Below, piece after piece: positions 50,720 through 59,419 of a stretch of DNA of 64,000 nucleotides. The stretch comes from SNAP01 sp049671745. Lineage in GTDB: Bacteria; Bacteroidota; Bacteroidia; Bacteroidales; Marinifilaceae. How positions within the stretch are numbered: position 1 is the first letter of the stretch; each line of letters opens with the position of its first letter. Under the pieces are notes generated by a model, which was not told the origin of the DNA, made no database searches, and saw only the letters and a program-made list of their open reading frames with translations. The stretch spans positions 40,068-104,067 of the forward strand of contig JBATVL010000076.1 in NCBI GenBank assembly GCA_049671745.1. The letters run 5' to 3'. Position numbers and translations under genes: made by a program.

Positions 50720-50753
50720 TTTGTAAGTAGCTAGCTGTTTTTTTATATTTTTG
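50720..50753 (+). promoter_or_regulatory. Promoter of the PPIase gene
   Basis: TTTG at 50720-50723 and TATTTTTG at 50746-50753 (exact TAnnTTTG) are separated by 22 bp; the ATG lies 17 nt downstream. Confidence 0.55.
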
Positions 50754-50770
50754 TTTTCAAAGAATAAACT

Positions 50771-51583
50771 ATGAAACGACTACTTATAATTATATTACTT
50801 TCCTTGAGTTTCCTTACATCTTATTCCCAAGGACAGAAAGGAAGATATGTGATAATAGAGACAAATATGGGTAATATGAAAGTATTACTATATGATGCTA
50901 CTCCTAAACATCAAAAGAGATTCCTGAGGCTTGTAAGAAATAAACACTTTGATAATACCCTCTTTTATAGAGTGATTAAGAACTTTGTTATTCAGGGTGG
51001 CTCATCTGATTCTAAATTTGCTGCCAAGGGAAGAATGATAGGATATGGTAGATCTATGCCTATGTCTGCTGAGATTAAAAAGGATTTATTTCATAAAAAA
51101 GGTGCTTTAGCAGCACCTCGTAAGGCTAATAGAGTTAATTTTTTTAAAGAATCGGATATTTCTCAATTCTATATTGTTCATGGTCGTAAGTATACTCTTA
51201 TTGAGTTAACCAATATGGAGAGAACAATAAATAATCCTATTAAAAGGGCTATTAAAGCTAAGGTTTATACTAAAGATATTAAAAAAATATTGGCTAAGTA
51301 TAAATTAGAAAAGAAGGTTAAAGAGTTTAGAGCTTTGGCCGAAAAGGTGAAGAAAGATTATGCTTTTGAATGGGGAGCTTCTACTGATAAATTGATTTTT
51401 ACTGATGCTCAGAAAAAAGCATATACTACTATTGGAGGTATGGTGTATCTGGATAAAGAATATACTGTTTTTGGTGAAGTTGTTGAAGGTTTAGAGGTAA
51501 TTGATAAGATTGCAGCTCTAAAGACAGATAAGTTTGACCGTCCTATTAAAGATGCGAAGATTAAGATTCGTATTCTTAAATAA
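50771..51583 (+). CDS. Cyclophilin-type peptidyl-prolyl isomerase, exported, with central insertion
   Basis: 270 residues. A signal peptide (LLIIILLSLSFLTSYSQ) is cut near residue 19. Cyclophilin core segments are visible: IETNMGNMKVLLYDATPKHQKRFLRLV, FDNTLFYRVIKNFVIQGG, KGALAAPR, FYIVHG, and YTVFGEVVEGLEVIDKIAAL. They are split by a Lys-rich helical insertion (~145-210) between FYIVHG and the last strands, as in many Bacteroidales homologues. It should assist folding of periplasmic proteins. Confidence 0.88.
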   Translation: MKRLLIIILLSLSFLTSYSQGQKGRYVIIETNMGNMKVLLYDATPKHQKRFLRLVRNKHFDNTLFYRVIKNFVIQGGSSDSKFAAKGRMIGYGRSMPMSAEIKKDLFHKKGALAAPRKANRVNFFKESDISQFYIVHGRKYTLIELTNMERTINNPIKRAIKAKVYTKDIKKILAKYKLEKKVKEFRALAEKVKKDYAFEWGASTDKLIFTDAQKKAYTTIGGMVYLDKEYTVFGEVVEGLEVIDKIAALKTDKFDRPIKDAKIKIRILK

Positions 51584-51611
51584 TTTAAAACGATTATATT
51601 GAAGTATTTAC

Positions 51612-51619
51612 TATATTTG
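51612..51619 (+). promoter_or_regulatory. -7 promoter box of pheS
   Basis: TATATTTG is an exact TAnnTTTG, 34 nt before the ATG. No Phe-rich leader peptide was found in this short gap. Confidence 0.5.
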
Positions 51620-51653
51620 CCATCTGTTTTAAAAACAATAAATTCGTAAGAAT

Positions 51654-52673
51654 ATGCAGGAAAAGATAAAAGAAATAAAGGAAGATATTGAGAATCTTGT
51701 AGTAAATAGTCTTGAAGAGATAGAAGATTTTAGACTAAAGTACCTAAGTAAAAAAGGACTTATTGCAAGTTTGTTTGCTGACTTTAGAAACGTGCCTAAC
51801 GAAGATAAAAAGGCTGTTGGACTATATCTTAACCAATTGAAAGAATCTGCAATCAATAAGGTTAACGAGCTGAAAGAGAATTTTGCTTGTTCTGATATTA
51901 CCAAGTCGGGAATGGACCTTACTTTACCTGGTGAAGCTATGAAAGTAGGTACTAGACATCCACTTTCTTTAGTAAAGAACGAAATAGTTGAAATATTTAC
52001 TCGTTTAGGATTTACTGTGTCGGAAGGACCAGAAATAGATGATGATTGGCATAACTTCTCTGCATTAAACTTCCCTGAGGAGCACCCTGCAAGAGATATG
52101 CAAGATACTTTCTTTATAGAAAAAGATCCAGATGTAGTATTACACACTCATACATCTAATATACAGATTCACGATATGGAAGAAATGGAGTTACCTATCC
52201 GTTGCGTTACTCCTGGTCGTGTATTCAGAAATGAAGCTATATCTGCTAGAGCTCACTGTATTTTTCATCAGTTAGAGGCTTTATATATAGATGAGAATGT
52301 ATCATTTGCTGACTTAAAGCAAACTTTAACATATTTCGCAAAAGAGTTATTCGGACAAGATTCAGAGATTCGTCTTCGTCCATCTTATTTCCCTTTTACA
52401 GAACCTTCGGCTGAAATGGATGTATCATGTTCATTATGTAAGGGTAAAGGATGTAATGTTTGTAAAGGTACAGGATGGTTAGAAATTCTTGGTTGCGGAA
52501 TGGTTGATCCTAATGTTATGGAATTGAATAATATTGATTCTAAGAAGTATTCTGGTTTTGCTTTGGGCATGGGAATAGAAAGAATCACTATGCTTAAATA
52601 TGGCATAAAAGATTTAAGATTATTTTTTGAAAATGATATTAGATTCCTTGAACAATTCTCTACAGCATTGTAG
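51654..52673 (+). CDS. pheS: Phenylalanine-tRNA ligase alpha subunit
   Basis: 339 residues. It forms the catalytic subunit of PheST, which charges tRNA-Phe. The N-terminal coiled-coil tRNA-binding arm (1-~85) is followed by the class II core: motif 2 PGRVFRNEAISARAHCIFHQLEALY, the metal-like insert CSLCKGKGCNVCKGTGW, and motif 3 FALGMGIERITMLKYGI. Length is normal. pheT is not beside it. A strong terminator follows. Confidence 0.96.
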   Translation: MQEKIKEIKEDIENLVVNSLEEIEDFRLKYLSKKGLIASLFADFRNVPNEDKKAVGLYLNQLKESAINKVNELKENFACSDITKSGMDLTLPGEAMKVGTRHPLSLVKNEIVEIFTRLGFTVSEGPEIDDDWHNFSALNFPEEHPARDMQDTFFIEKDPDVVLHTHTSNIQIHDMEEMELPIRCVTPGRVFRNEAISARAHCIFHQLEALYIDENVSFADLKQTLTYFAKELFGQDSEIRLRPSYFPFTEPSAEMDVSCSLCKGKGCNVCKGTGWLEILGCGMVDPNVMELNNIDSKKYSGFALGMGIERITMLKYGIKDLRLFFENDIRFLEQFSTAL

Positions 52674-52692
52674 ATGTAAAATATTATTAAGT

Positions 52693-52730
52693 AAAAAGAG
52701 CTCTTACGAAACGTAAGAGCTCTTTTTTTT
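52693..52730 (+). terminator. Rho-independent terminator of pheS
   Basis: A 16-nt perfect stem, 52693-52708 (ending GAGCTCTTACG) with 52712-52727, a 3-nt loop AAA, and a long T tract. Confidence 0.95.
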
Positions 52731-52768
52731 GCATCTTTATATGTATTTAAACTTTTTATATAATTAAT

Positions 52769-54892
52769 ATGAGAAAGTTATTCATTTTAATAGTGTTTCT
52801 TTTAAGCTTTTTAAGCGCATCTTCACAAGATACAGACCTGATAGAATTAAAGAAAGATTCTTTGACATGGGTAGAAGGTGTTAGAAAAGCTTCTATTCTT
52901 ATTGACCTGTCTTCTGAATATATGCAGATTAATATTGATTCTTCTTTTAGATATGCAAGAGAATCAAATATACTTGCTGACTATCTTAATAATGCGGAGT
53001 ATAAAGCTCTTTCTCAATGTAGAATAGGGTATTTATATATGAAGAAAGGAAAGAAAGATACTGCAAAAATTCATTTATTTAATTCTTTGAAATATGCTCA
53101 TGAATCTAAATCTTCTAAGGCTATTTTACAATCTAATAACTTTACAGGTGTTTATTATAATTCTATAAATAAGTTAGATACTGCTATCTACTATTTTAAG
53201 CAAAATCTAGTATTAAGTAGAGAAACAAACAATTATAGATACGAACTTCGTTCGAACTTTAATATCGCTTCTATACATTATATTTTAGGAAGATATTCTA
53301 CTGCTATAAAATATTTTTTTGAAGTCTTAGAAGATTTAGAGAAAAGAGAAGATATGGATCTTAGAGTTAAGTTATTGATAAATATTGCTAATGTATATAT
53401 GAAAATAGAGGATTATGATAAGGTCATATATTATTATAAAAAAGCTGCTATTTTAAGTAAAAAACATAAGTTTTATAACAATGAGAGATTGGCATATTCA
53501 AATATGGCATATTCTTATATAAAGAAAAAAGAGTATTCATTATCACTAGAATATCTTAATAAAATTGAACCTTTATCTGTTAAACTATCTGACTTCAGTA
53601 ATAATTACCATTATTATAATCAATATGGAATTATATATTTACGGTTAGAAGATTACAAGAAATCTAATTATTATTTGCAGAAAGCTTTGACAGCTGCTAA
53701 GAAATATGATAATAGAAAAGATATCTTAATTTCTTATAGATATTTAATAGAATTAAGGCTTTTAAATGGAAGATATAATGAAGCTTATATTTTTCTGAGA
53801 GATGCTAGCTCTATACTTAAAAATACTAATAATCTATATACGAAGAAAAATATATATAGATTATATTCTGAATATTATTTTAAAACAAAGAATTATAAAA
53901 AAGCCTATTTATCCCGTCTTGATTATGAGAAGATAAAAGATAGTATGGTTGTTATTAACAAACTAAGACTTGTAGAGGATACTAGAACTAAATATGAGAG
54001 TGAAAGGGTAGAGTTTGAAAATAGTAAACTAAGATCTGATCGTTTGTTATCTCAACTAAGTATTAAGCATAAATCTGAGTATATTTACATACTAATATTT
54101 AGTTTGATTATTATGATATTATTTATTTGTTTCGCTCTTTATGAATCAATAAAGCGAAAGAAAATAAATAGAAGTCTTGCTCTTTTAAATAAAGAATTGT
54201 CTAAAGCTAATGATACAAAGAATAAGTTCTTTGCTATTCTATCTCATGATTTGAGATCTCCTTTTAATACAATTATTGGTTTCTCTATACTTCTGAAGGA
54301 AGAGATAGAGAGTATAAATGCAACTGGAAATCTAATAAAATATTCTTCTGAGATTCTGCAGTCTTCAGAGAGAACTCTAGATCTATTGGATTCTCTTCTT
54401 TCTTGGGCTAAATTACAGTCCGGAAATCTAAAAGTTAAACATGAGAGTCTTTGTATGTCATCTATATTTAAATCTGTTTTAGATATATATAAGGCAAATC
54501 TTGTGCTTAAAGGCATAGAATGTAATATACTTTGTAATGACGAATGTACGGTTATTGGAGATAGAAATATAGTATTAACTATATTCAGGAATCTTCTTTC
54601 TAATTCAATAAAATTTACTGAGAAGGGTGGCAAAATTGATATGGACTGTACAGTTATAGATGGTAAAATAATTTTTTTTATTAGAGATAATGGTGTGGGA
54701 ATATCTGAAGATAAGCAAAAGAAAATCTTCTCTCCTACAGAAAAAATATCAGAGAGAGGAACCTTCAATGAGATAGGTAGTGGATTAGGATTGATCCTAA
54801 TAAAAGATTTGGCTGTAGAGAATGGTGGTGATCTATGGTTTGATAGTATTGAGGGTGAAGGCACAACTTTTTACGTATCATTCATTAGTTAA
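52769..54892 (+). CDS. TPR sensor histidine kinase, first of tandem pair
   Basis: 707 residues. A signal peptide (LFILIVFLLSFLSASSQ) precedes a TPR-rich periplasmic sensor (~45-420), a single membrane segment (YIYILIFSLIIMILFICFALYE, ~437-458), a coiled linker, and the kinase core. His493 lies in ILSHDLRSPFN. The ATPase has the N-box IFRNLLSNSIKFTEKGGKI, DNGVGIS, and GSGLGLILIKDL. All catalytic boxes are intact. There is no receiver domain and no response regulator gene nearby, so it is an orphan kinase. Closely related to the next gene. Confidence 0.88.
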   Translation: MRKLFILIVFLLSFLSASSQDTDLIELKKDSLTWVEGVRKASILIDLSSEYMQINIDSSFRYARESNILADYLNNAEYKALSQCRIGYLYMKKGKKDTAKIHLFNSLKYAHESKSSKAILQSNNFTGVYYNSINKLDTAIYYFKQNLVLSRETNNYRYELRSNFNIASIHYILGRYSTAIKYFFEVLEDLEKREDMDLRVKLLINIANVYMKIEDYDKVIYYYKKAAILSKKHKFYNNERLAYSNMAYSYIKKKEYSLSLEYLNKIEPLSVKLSDFSNNYHYYNQYGIIYLRLEDYKKSNYYLQKALTAAKKYDNRKDILISYRYLIELRLLNGRYNEAYIFLRDASSILKNTNNLYTKKNIYRLYSEYYFKTKNYKKAYLSRLDYEKIKDSMVVINKLRLVEDTRTKYESERVEFENSKLRSDRLLSQLSIKHKSEYIYILIFSLIIMILFICFALYESIKRKKINRSLALLNKELSKANDTKNKFFAILSHDLRSPFNTIIGFSILLKEEIESINATGNLIKYSSEILQSSERTLDLLDSLLSWAKLQSGNLKVKHESLCMSSIFKSVLDIYKANLVLKGIECNILCNDECTVIGDRNIVLTIFRNLLSNSIKFTEKGGKIDMDCTVIDGKIIFFIRDNGVGISEDKQKKIFSPTEKISERGTFNEIGSGLGLILIKDLAVENGGDLWFDSIEGEGTTFYVSFIS

Positions 54893-55119
54893 CAATACCT
54901 CTCTCTTGCAAAAATAAAATTATGTATTTTGAGGTCTTTGTAATGTATATAAATGTACATGTGATTGTTTTGTTTATACAAATGTTTATTTAACATAGAT
55001 TATTCTGCGTAATAGCTGTTCTAATGCAATTAAATTCCCTAATTTAGGAGGTGAGATAAGAATTGCTTTTTAAGAATAAGAAGTAACTACTTTTACGTTT
55101 TGTTTAAAAAGATGTTTGG

Positions 55120-57228
55120 ATGAAAAAAATATTTTGTATTATTTCTATACTATTGATCGTTTGTGTTGTTCATGGACAAACACATCTAATTGATAGTTTA
55201 AAGAATAAAATAGAGAGTACTAAAGAATCTGCAAAAGCTGCTTTATATTTTGATATTACTAGTCAGGCATATGGTGTTAATTTAGATACATCTGCCTATT
55301 ATGCGAAAAAGGCAGAATTATACTCTATAGAATACAATGATGATGTCTCTCTATCTCGAACATTGGCTTTAAAAGCTTATATTTATTATGCACAGAATGT
55401 GGATGTAGATATAGAAGCTATACTTTTAAGAGCAAGGACACTCGCAGTGTTCTCTAAGTCAAATGATGCATATGTAGAATCATATAACATATCAGGTGCA
55501 TACTATGCATCAATTTCTAATTTCTCTAAAGCTTTAGAATATTTTGATCTTTGTTATGTAGCTAGTTTAAAAGCTAATAATACAAAATACAAACTTAGAG
55601 CTTTAAATAATATTGCAGGAATATATATTCGTAAAGAGAACTACTCAACTGCTATATCTTATCTGACTAAAGGTTTAGAATTAACAAATATGATAAGGGA
55701 TAATCGTACCGAATGTTTTTTGTTGGTTAATTTAGGTGGATTATATTTTAGTCTTAATGATATTGAAAAATGTTTTGAATATTACCAAAAGGCTAATATT
55801 TTAGCGGATAAGAATTTTTTATTTGATGTATCTTTTATGGTGCTTCATAATAAAGCTACCATATATTCTGTTCAGAAAAAATATAATTTGGCTTTGGAGT
55901 ATTATAAGAAATCAATTTCTTATATGAATAAGATAAACAATAAGACACAAGCCTCTTTTATTTATGGACAAATTGCATATATATACTATAAAATACAAAA
56001 TAAGCAGCTTGCTTATAACTATTTTGAGAAATCTATTGATTTTTCAATAAAGTTTAAAGATCCAAGAATAAAGGCTCATGTTTTTTGTTTGTATGCTGAA
56101 TTCCTTCTTTCAGAGAAAAAATACAGAAAGGTTAAGAGATTGTTATACAAGTCTATGTCTATATCTAAAGAGCATGAACTTATTGATATTCAAAGAGATG
56201 TTTATAAACTCTTATCAGAACTTAATTATTCTCAAAAGAAATATAAATTAGCTTTTGAGAATAAACGAAATTATCATTTGATACAAGATAGTTTAAAAGG
56301 AAAAGAAGTTCTGAATAGAGCTCAAGAGCTTAAAGTGATTTATGAAACGAATAAGACAGATTTAAAGAATTCAATATTAGAATCAAAGAATGAATTAGCA
56401 GAATCCAAATTAATATCAAGAAAATATATAGTAATAGGATTAATCATTATAGTTGTGCTTCTATTTGCTTTTGCTGTTATAATTACTCAATTATATAAAA
56501 AACAAGTAAAATCGAATATGGATTTAGAGGAGGTAAATAAGACAAAAGATAGATTGTTTTCTATACTATCTCATGATTTACGTTCTCCTTTTAATATTTT
56601 AATAGGCTTTCTAAACCTTCTTAATGATAATAAAAAAATTTCCGAAGATGATGAGTTAAGAAAATATTCTCAAGTGTTATTAAAGACCTCAGAGAATACT
56701 TTAGATTTACTAGATTCTGTTTTGGCTTGGGCAAAAACTCAAATAACTGGTTTCGATGTGCATTTCTCAGATGAGCATATAAAGGATATTGTTGATAAAT
56801 CTGTATCAGCATATGAATTATCTCTTTCAAATAAAGACATACATTTTGTAAATAATTGTAATTGTGAATGTATGGTTAATGTGGATAAAAATATAATGTC
56901 AACTATTTTGAGAAATCTGTTAACTAATGCTATAAAATTTACAAATAGAGGTGGTAAAGTGGAAATTGGTACAATTTTAGAAAATGAAAAACTTATTATA
57001 TATGTGAAGGACAATGGTGTAGGTATGAATAAAAAAGATCAAGAAAAATTATTTGCTATAGATCAGAAAGTAAGTAAAATAGGAACAGATAATGAACAAG
57101 GTACTGGTTTTGGTCTTATATTAGTAAAGAATCTTTCAAAATTAAATGGTGGGGATATATGGTTTGAAAGTGAAGAAAATAAGGGTTCTACTTTTTATAT
57201 ATCTTGTAATATAATAAGAGATTCTTAA
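55120..57228 (+). CDS. TPR sensor histidine kinase, second of tandem pair
   Basis: 702 residues with the same plan as its upstream paralog: signal peptide (to ~20, VCVVHGQ), TPR sensor (~40-410), membrane segment (YIVIGLIIIVVLLFAFAVIITQLY, ~428-451), His485 in ILSHDLRSPFN, N-box ILRNLLTNAIKFTNRGGKV, DNGVGMN and GTGFGLILVKNL. It appears catalytically competent. The sensor halves differ much more than the kinase halves, so the two probably sense different signals and may share a distant regulator. A 227-bp gap separates them, and a terminator follows. Confidence 0.88.
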   Translation: MKKIFCIISILLIVCVVHGQTHLIDSLKNKIESTKESAKAALYFDITSQAYGVNLDTSAYYAKKAELYSIEYNDDVSLSRTLALKAYIYYAQNVDVDIEAILLRARTLAVFSKSNDAYVESYNISGAYYASISNFSKALEYFDLCYVASLKANNTKYKLRALNNIAGIYIRKENYSTAISYLTKGLELTNMIRDNRTECFLLVNLGGLYFSLNDIEKCFEYYQKANILADKNFLFDVSFMVLHNKATIYSVQKKYNLALEYYKKSISYMNKINNKTQASFIYGQIAYIYYKIQNKQLAYNYFEKSIDFSIKFKDPRIKAHVFCLYAEFLLSEKKYRKVKRLLYKSMSISKEHELIDIQRDVYKLLSELNYSQKKYKLAFENKRNYHLIQDSLKGKEVLNRAQELKVIYETNKTDLKNSILESKNELAESKLISRKYIVIGLIIIVVLLFAFAVIITQLYKKQVKSNMDLEEVNKTKDRLFSILSHDLRSPFNILIGFLNLLNDNKKISEDDELRKYSQVLLKTSENTLDLLDSVLAWAKTQITGFDVHFSDEHIKDIVDKSVSAYELSLSNKDIHFVNNCNCECMVNVDKNIMSTILRNLLTNAIKFTNRGGKVEIGTILENEKLIIYVKDNGVGMNKKDQEKLFAIDQKVSKIGTDNEQGTGFGLILVKNLSKLNGGDIWFESEENKGSTFYISCNIIRDS

Positions 57229-57258
57229 CTTAGATAAATAAAGTTATTTTCGATAAAT

Positions 57259-57303
57259 CTCTTTATTGTTATTTACTATAAATGACAATAAAGAGTTTTT
57301 TTT
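57259..57303 (+). terminator. Rho-independent terminator after the second histidine kinase
   Basis: CTCTTTATTGT (57259-57269) pairs with ACAATAAAGAG (57285-57295), inner bases extend the stem, and eight T follow. Confidence 0.9.
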
Positions 57304-57314
57304 ATGAGAATTTA

Positions 57315-57358
57315 GAAACTTTTAACACTTGAATAGTTTCCAACGTGTAAATAGTTTC
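57315..57358. promoter_or_regulatory. Putative operator of the TetR/efflux operon
   Basis: GAAACT (57315-57320) and AGTTTC (57335-57340) form an inverted pair, and AATAGTTTC is repeated directly at 57332-57340 and 57350-57358 (18-bp period). They surround the -35 region of the promoter ending at 57366, the usual place for an autorepressor. Confidence 0.45.
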
Positions 57359-57366
57359 TATATTTG
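57359..57366 (+). promoter_or_regulatory. -7 box 4 nt before the TetR start codon
   Basis: TATATTTG is an exact TAnnTTTG. The ATG at 57371 is 4 nt downstream, so the mRNA would start at or next to the start codon (leaderless). Confidence 0.5.
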
Positions 57367-57370
57367 CCCC

Positions 57371-58003
57371 ATGGAAAATGAAAAAGCTGAAATATTAAAA
57401 AAAATAGCATGTTTATTTTTTAAATATGGAATCAAAAGTGTCTCTATGGATGATATTGCCAAAGAGCTTGCTGTTTCTAAAAAAACTTTATATGTTTTTT
57501 TTAAGGATAAACATGAAGTTGTTGAAAAAGTAATGGAACAACATAATAATTGTTGCCAGAATTATTTGAAATCTAAACTTGAGAATGCTAATAATGCAAT
57601 AGAGGAATATTTTGAACTTATCCTGATGGTGAAAAACATTATTGAAGAGAGGAATCCTTCTTTTGATTACGATCTAAAGAAATATTATCCGGACCTACAT
57701 AAAAAACATGATCAGGTAGCTAGTGAAAGTATGACTGCTTTTTTTATAGAGAATTTAAATAAAGGTAAGGAAGAAGGTTTATACAGAAATGATTTTAGTT
57801 CTGATATAATAACAAAATTTCATGTTTCCACTATTATCACTATTCACTTAGCGGGAATATTTAGTATGTCTGAATTATTTAGTTATGAAATATATAGACA
57901 ATATTTCATATTTTTTATTCGTGGAGTTGCTAGTCCTAAAGGGGTGAAATTATTAGAGGAGAAGATAGAGGAATACGGATTTAATAATACACAAACACGA
58001 TAG
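57371..58003 (+). CDS. TetR/AcrR family transcriptional regulator
   Basis: 210 residues from the ATG at 57371; the TTG 14 codons upstream lies in the putative operator and is rejected. The N-terminal helix-turn-helix reads SVSMDDIAKELAVSKKTLYVFFKDKHEVVEKVM (~22-54), and the rest is an all-helical ligand domain. It directly precedes the TolC gene (2-nt gap), so it is probably the local repressor of the efflux operon. The inducer is unknown. Confidence 0.88.
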   Translation: MENEKAEILKKIACLFFKYGIKSVSMDDIAKELAVSKKTLYVFFKDKHEVVEKVMEQHNNCCQNYLKSKLENANNAIEEYFELILMVKNIIEERNPSFDYDLKKYYPDLHKKHDQVASESMTAFFIENLNKGKEEGLYRNDFSSDIITKFHVSTIITIHLAGIFSMSELFSYEIYRQYFIFFIRGVASPKGVKLLEEKIEEYGFNNTQTR

Positions 58004-58005
58004 TA

Positions 58006-59400
58006 ATGAAAAGAGAGTTTAATTTAATACTAGCAGTATTAATGCTTAGCTTATCAAGTGTTTCTTTTGCACAAAAAGAGAAATTTTCTTTCTCTTTAAA
58101 AGATGCTAAAGAATATGCTAAGGAGAATAGCTATGTACTGAAAAATTCTAAAGCAGATATAGAATTTGCTAAGAAGAAAGTATGGGAAACTACGGCAGCA
58201 GGTTTACCGCAAGTAAATGCTGAATTTGTTTATACACAAATGTTTAAAGTACCTGAAGCGAGTGCTGCTTTTTCTGGATTGGGGTCTATGATGAATGGTT
58301 TTGATTCGCGTATTTGGGCTTTAGAAAATCCAGGTATGACGAAACCAGATAAATTTAAAACTAAGGAACCTGCGATATCTGACTCCGATCTTAAATGGGG
58401 AGCAACTATGGATTTAAAGGTTACTCAGTTAATCTTTTCAGGAGCATATCTAGTTGGTTTACAGGCGTCAAGAACTTATGAGAATCTTACTGAATATCTA
58501 GATAAGAAGAACATAGATGATGTGCTTGAAGAGGTAGAGAATTCATATGTACTTGTCCTTATTGCAAAAGAAAACAAAACTATTCTAGAATCAACTTTAA
58601 AGAATCTAAATTCTACATTATTAGAAATAACAGAAATGCATAAAGAAGGTTTTGTGGAAGATACAGAGGTTGATCAATTACAACTTACGGTTAAGACTGT
58701 TGAGAATACCTTAGCTATGCTTACGCGTCAAGTTATTTTGGCAGAAAGATTATTTAAGTTCCAATTAGGAATTGATATGTTAGATGAAGTTGAATTTACT
58801 GAAAACTTGGACGATTTAATTATATCTGCAAATTTGGCTACTATGTCTAATATGTCTTTTGATGTAAATTCAAATATAAACTATAAGTTAGTTGAAAATA
58901 AGAAGAATTTATCACATTTGAACTTGAAGTTATCTAAAACAGATTTCTTACCAACTATAGCTGCATTTTACAATCATAACGAAAACTTTAATAACAAGGC
59001 TTTTAATATGACTCCTGCCGATGTGGTTGGTGTAAGTTTAAGTCTACCAATATTTTCTAGTGGACAAAGATATGCTAAAGTAAAGCAAGCTAGAATAGAA
59101 TACGATAAAGCAGAAACAGACCAGATAAAAGCAAGTCAAGGTTTAATGCTTGACTATGAACAAACAAAAACAAACTATTTAACATCTCTTGATACTTACA
59201 AGAATTATAAAATTAATGTAAAGCTTTCTGAGAAAATTTTTAATAAAACAGCTATAAAATATAAAGAGGGTATTTCTTCAAGTTTAGATTTAACACAAAC
59301 TCAAAACCAATATTTACAAACTCAAGCTAATTATTTTAAGACTGTTCTAGAATTATTTAAGAATAAGTCTAAGCTAGATAAGCTTATTAAGAAATACTAA
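58006..59400 (+). CDS. TolC-family outer-membrane efflux protein
   Basis: 464 residues. A signal peptide (LILAVLMLSLSSVSFAQ) is cut near residue 22. Two OEP repeats are visible: FSFSLKDAKEYAKENSYVLKNSKADIEFAKKKVWETTAAGLPQVNAE, then LNLKLSKTDFLPTIAAFYNH and a C-terminal helical repeat ending KYKEGISSSLDLTQTQNQYLQTQANYFKTVLELFKNKSKLDKLI. It forms the outer-membrane channel of the pump encoded downstream. Start 2 nt after the regulator gene. Confidence 0.9.
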   Translation: MKREFNLILAVLMLSLSSVSFAQKEKFSFSLKDAKEYAKENSYVLKNSKADIEFAKKKVWETTAAGLPQVNAEFVYTQMFKVPEASAAFSGLGSMMNGFDSRIWALENPGMTKPDKFKTKEPAISDSDLKWGATMDLKVTQLIFSGAYLVGLQASRTYENLTEYLDKKNIDDVLEEVENSYVLVLIAKENKTILESTLKNLNSTLLEITEMHKEGFVEDTEVDQLQLTVKTVENTLAMLTRQVILAERLFKFQLGIDMLDEVEFTENLDDLIISANLATMSNMSFDVNSNINYKLVENKKNLSHLNLKLSKTDFLPTIAAFYNHNENFNNKAFNMTPADVVGVSLSLPIFSSGQRYAKVKQARIEYDKAETDQIKASQGLMLDYEQTKTNYLTSLDTYKNYKINVKLSEKIFNKTAIKYKEGISSSLDLTQTQNQYLQTQANYFKTVLELFKNKSKLDKLIKKY

Positions 59401-59419
59401 TAAATAAAGGGAAGACACA

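Noticed and set aside
51629..52147. Antisense open frame of 172 codons over pheS
   Set aside because: Ser/Phe-rich shadow without start signals; pheS on the other strand is certain.
54244..54864. A 206-codon open frame antisense to the first histidine kinase
   Set aside because: It lies wholly inside a gene with clear kinase motifs; the translation has no recognisable domain and reflects codon bias of the real gene.
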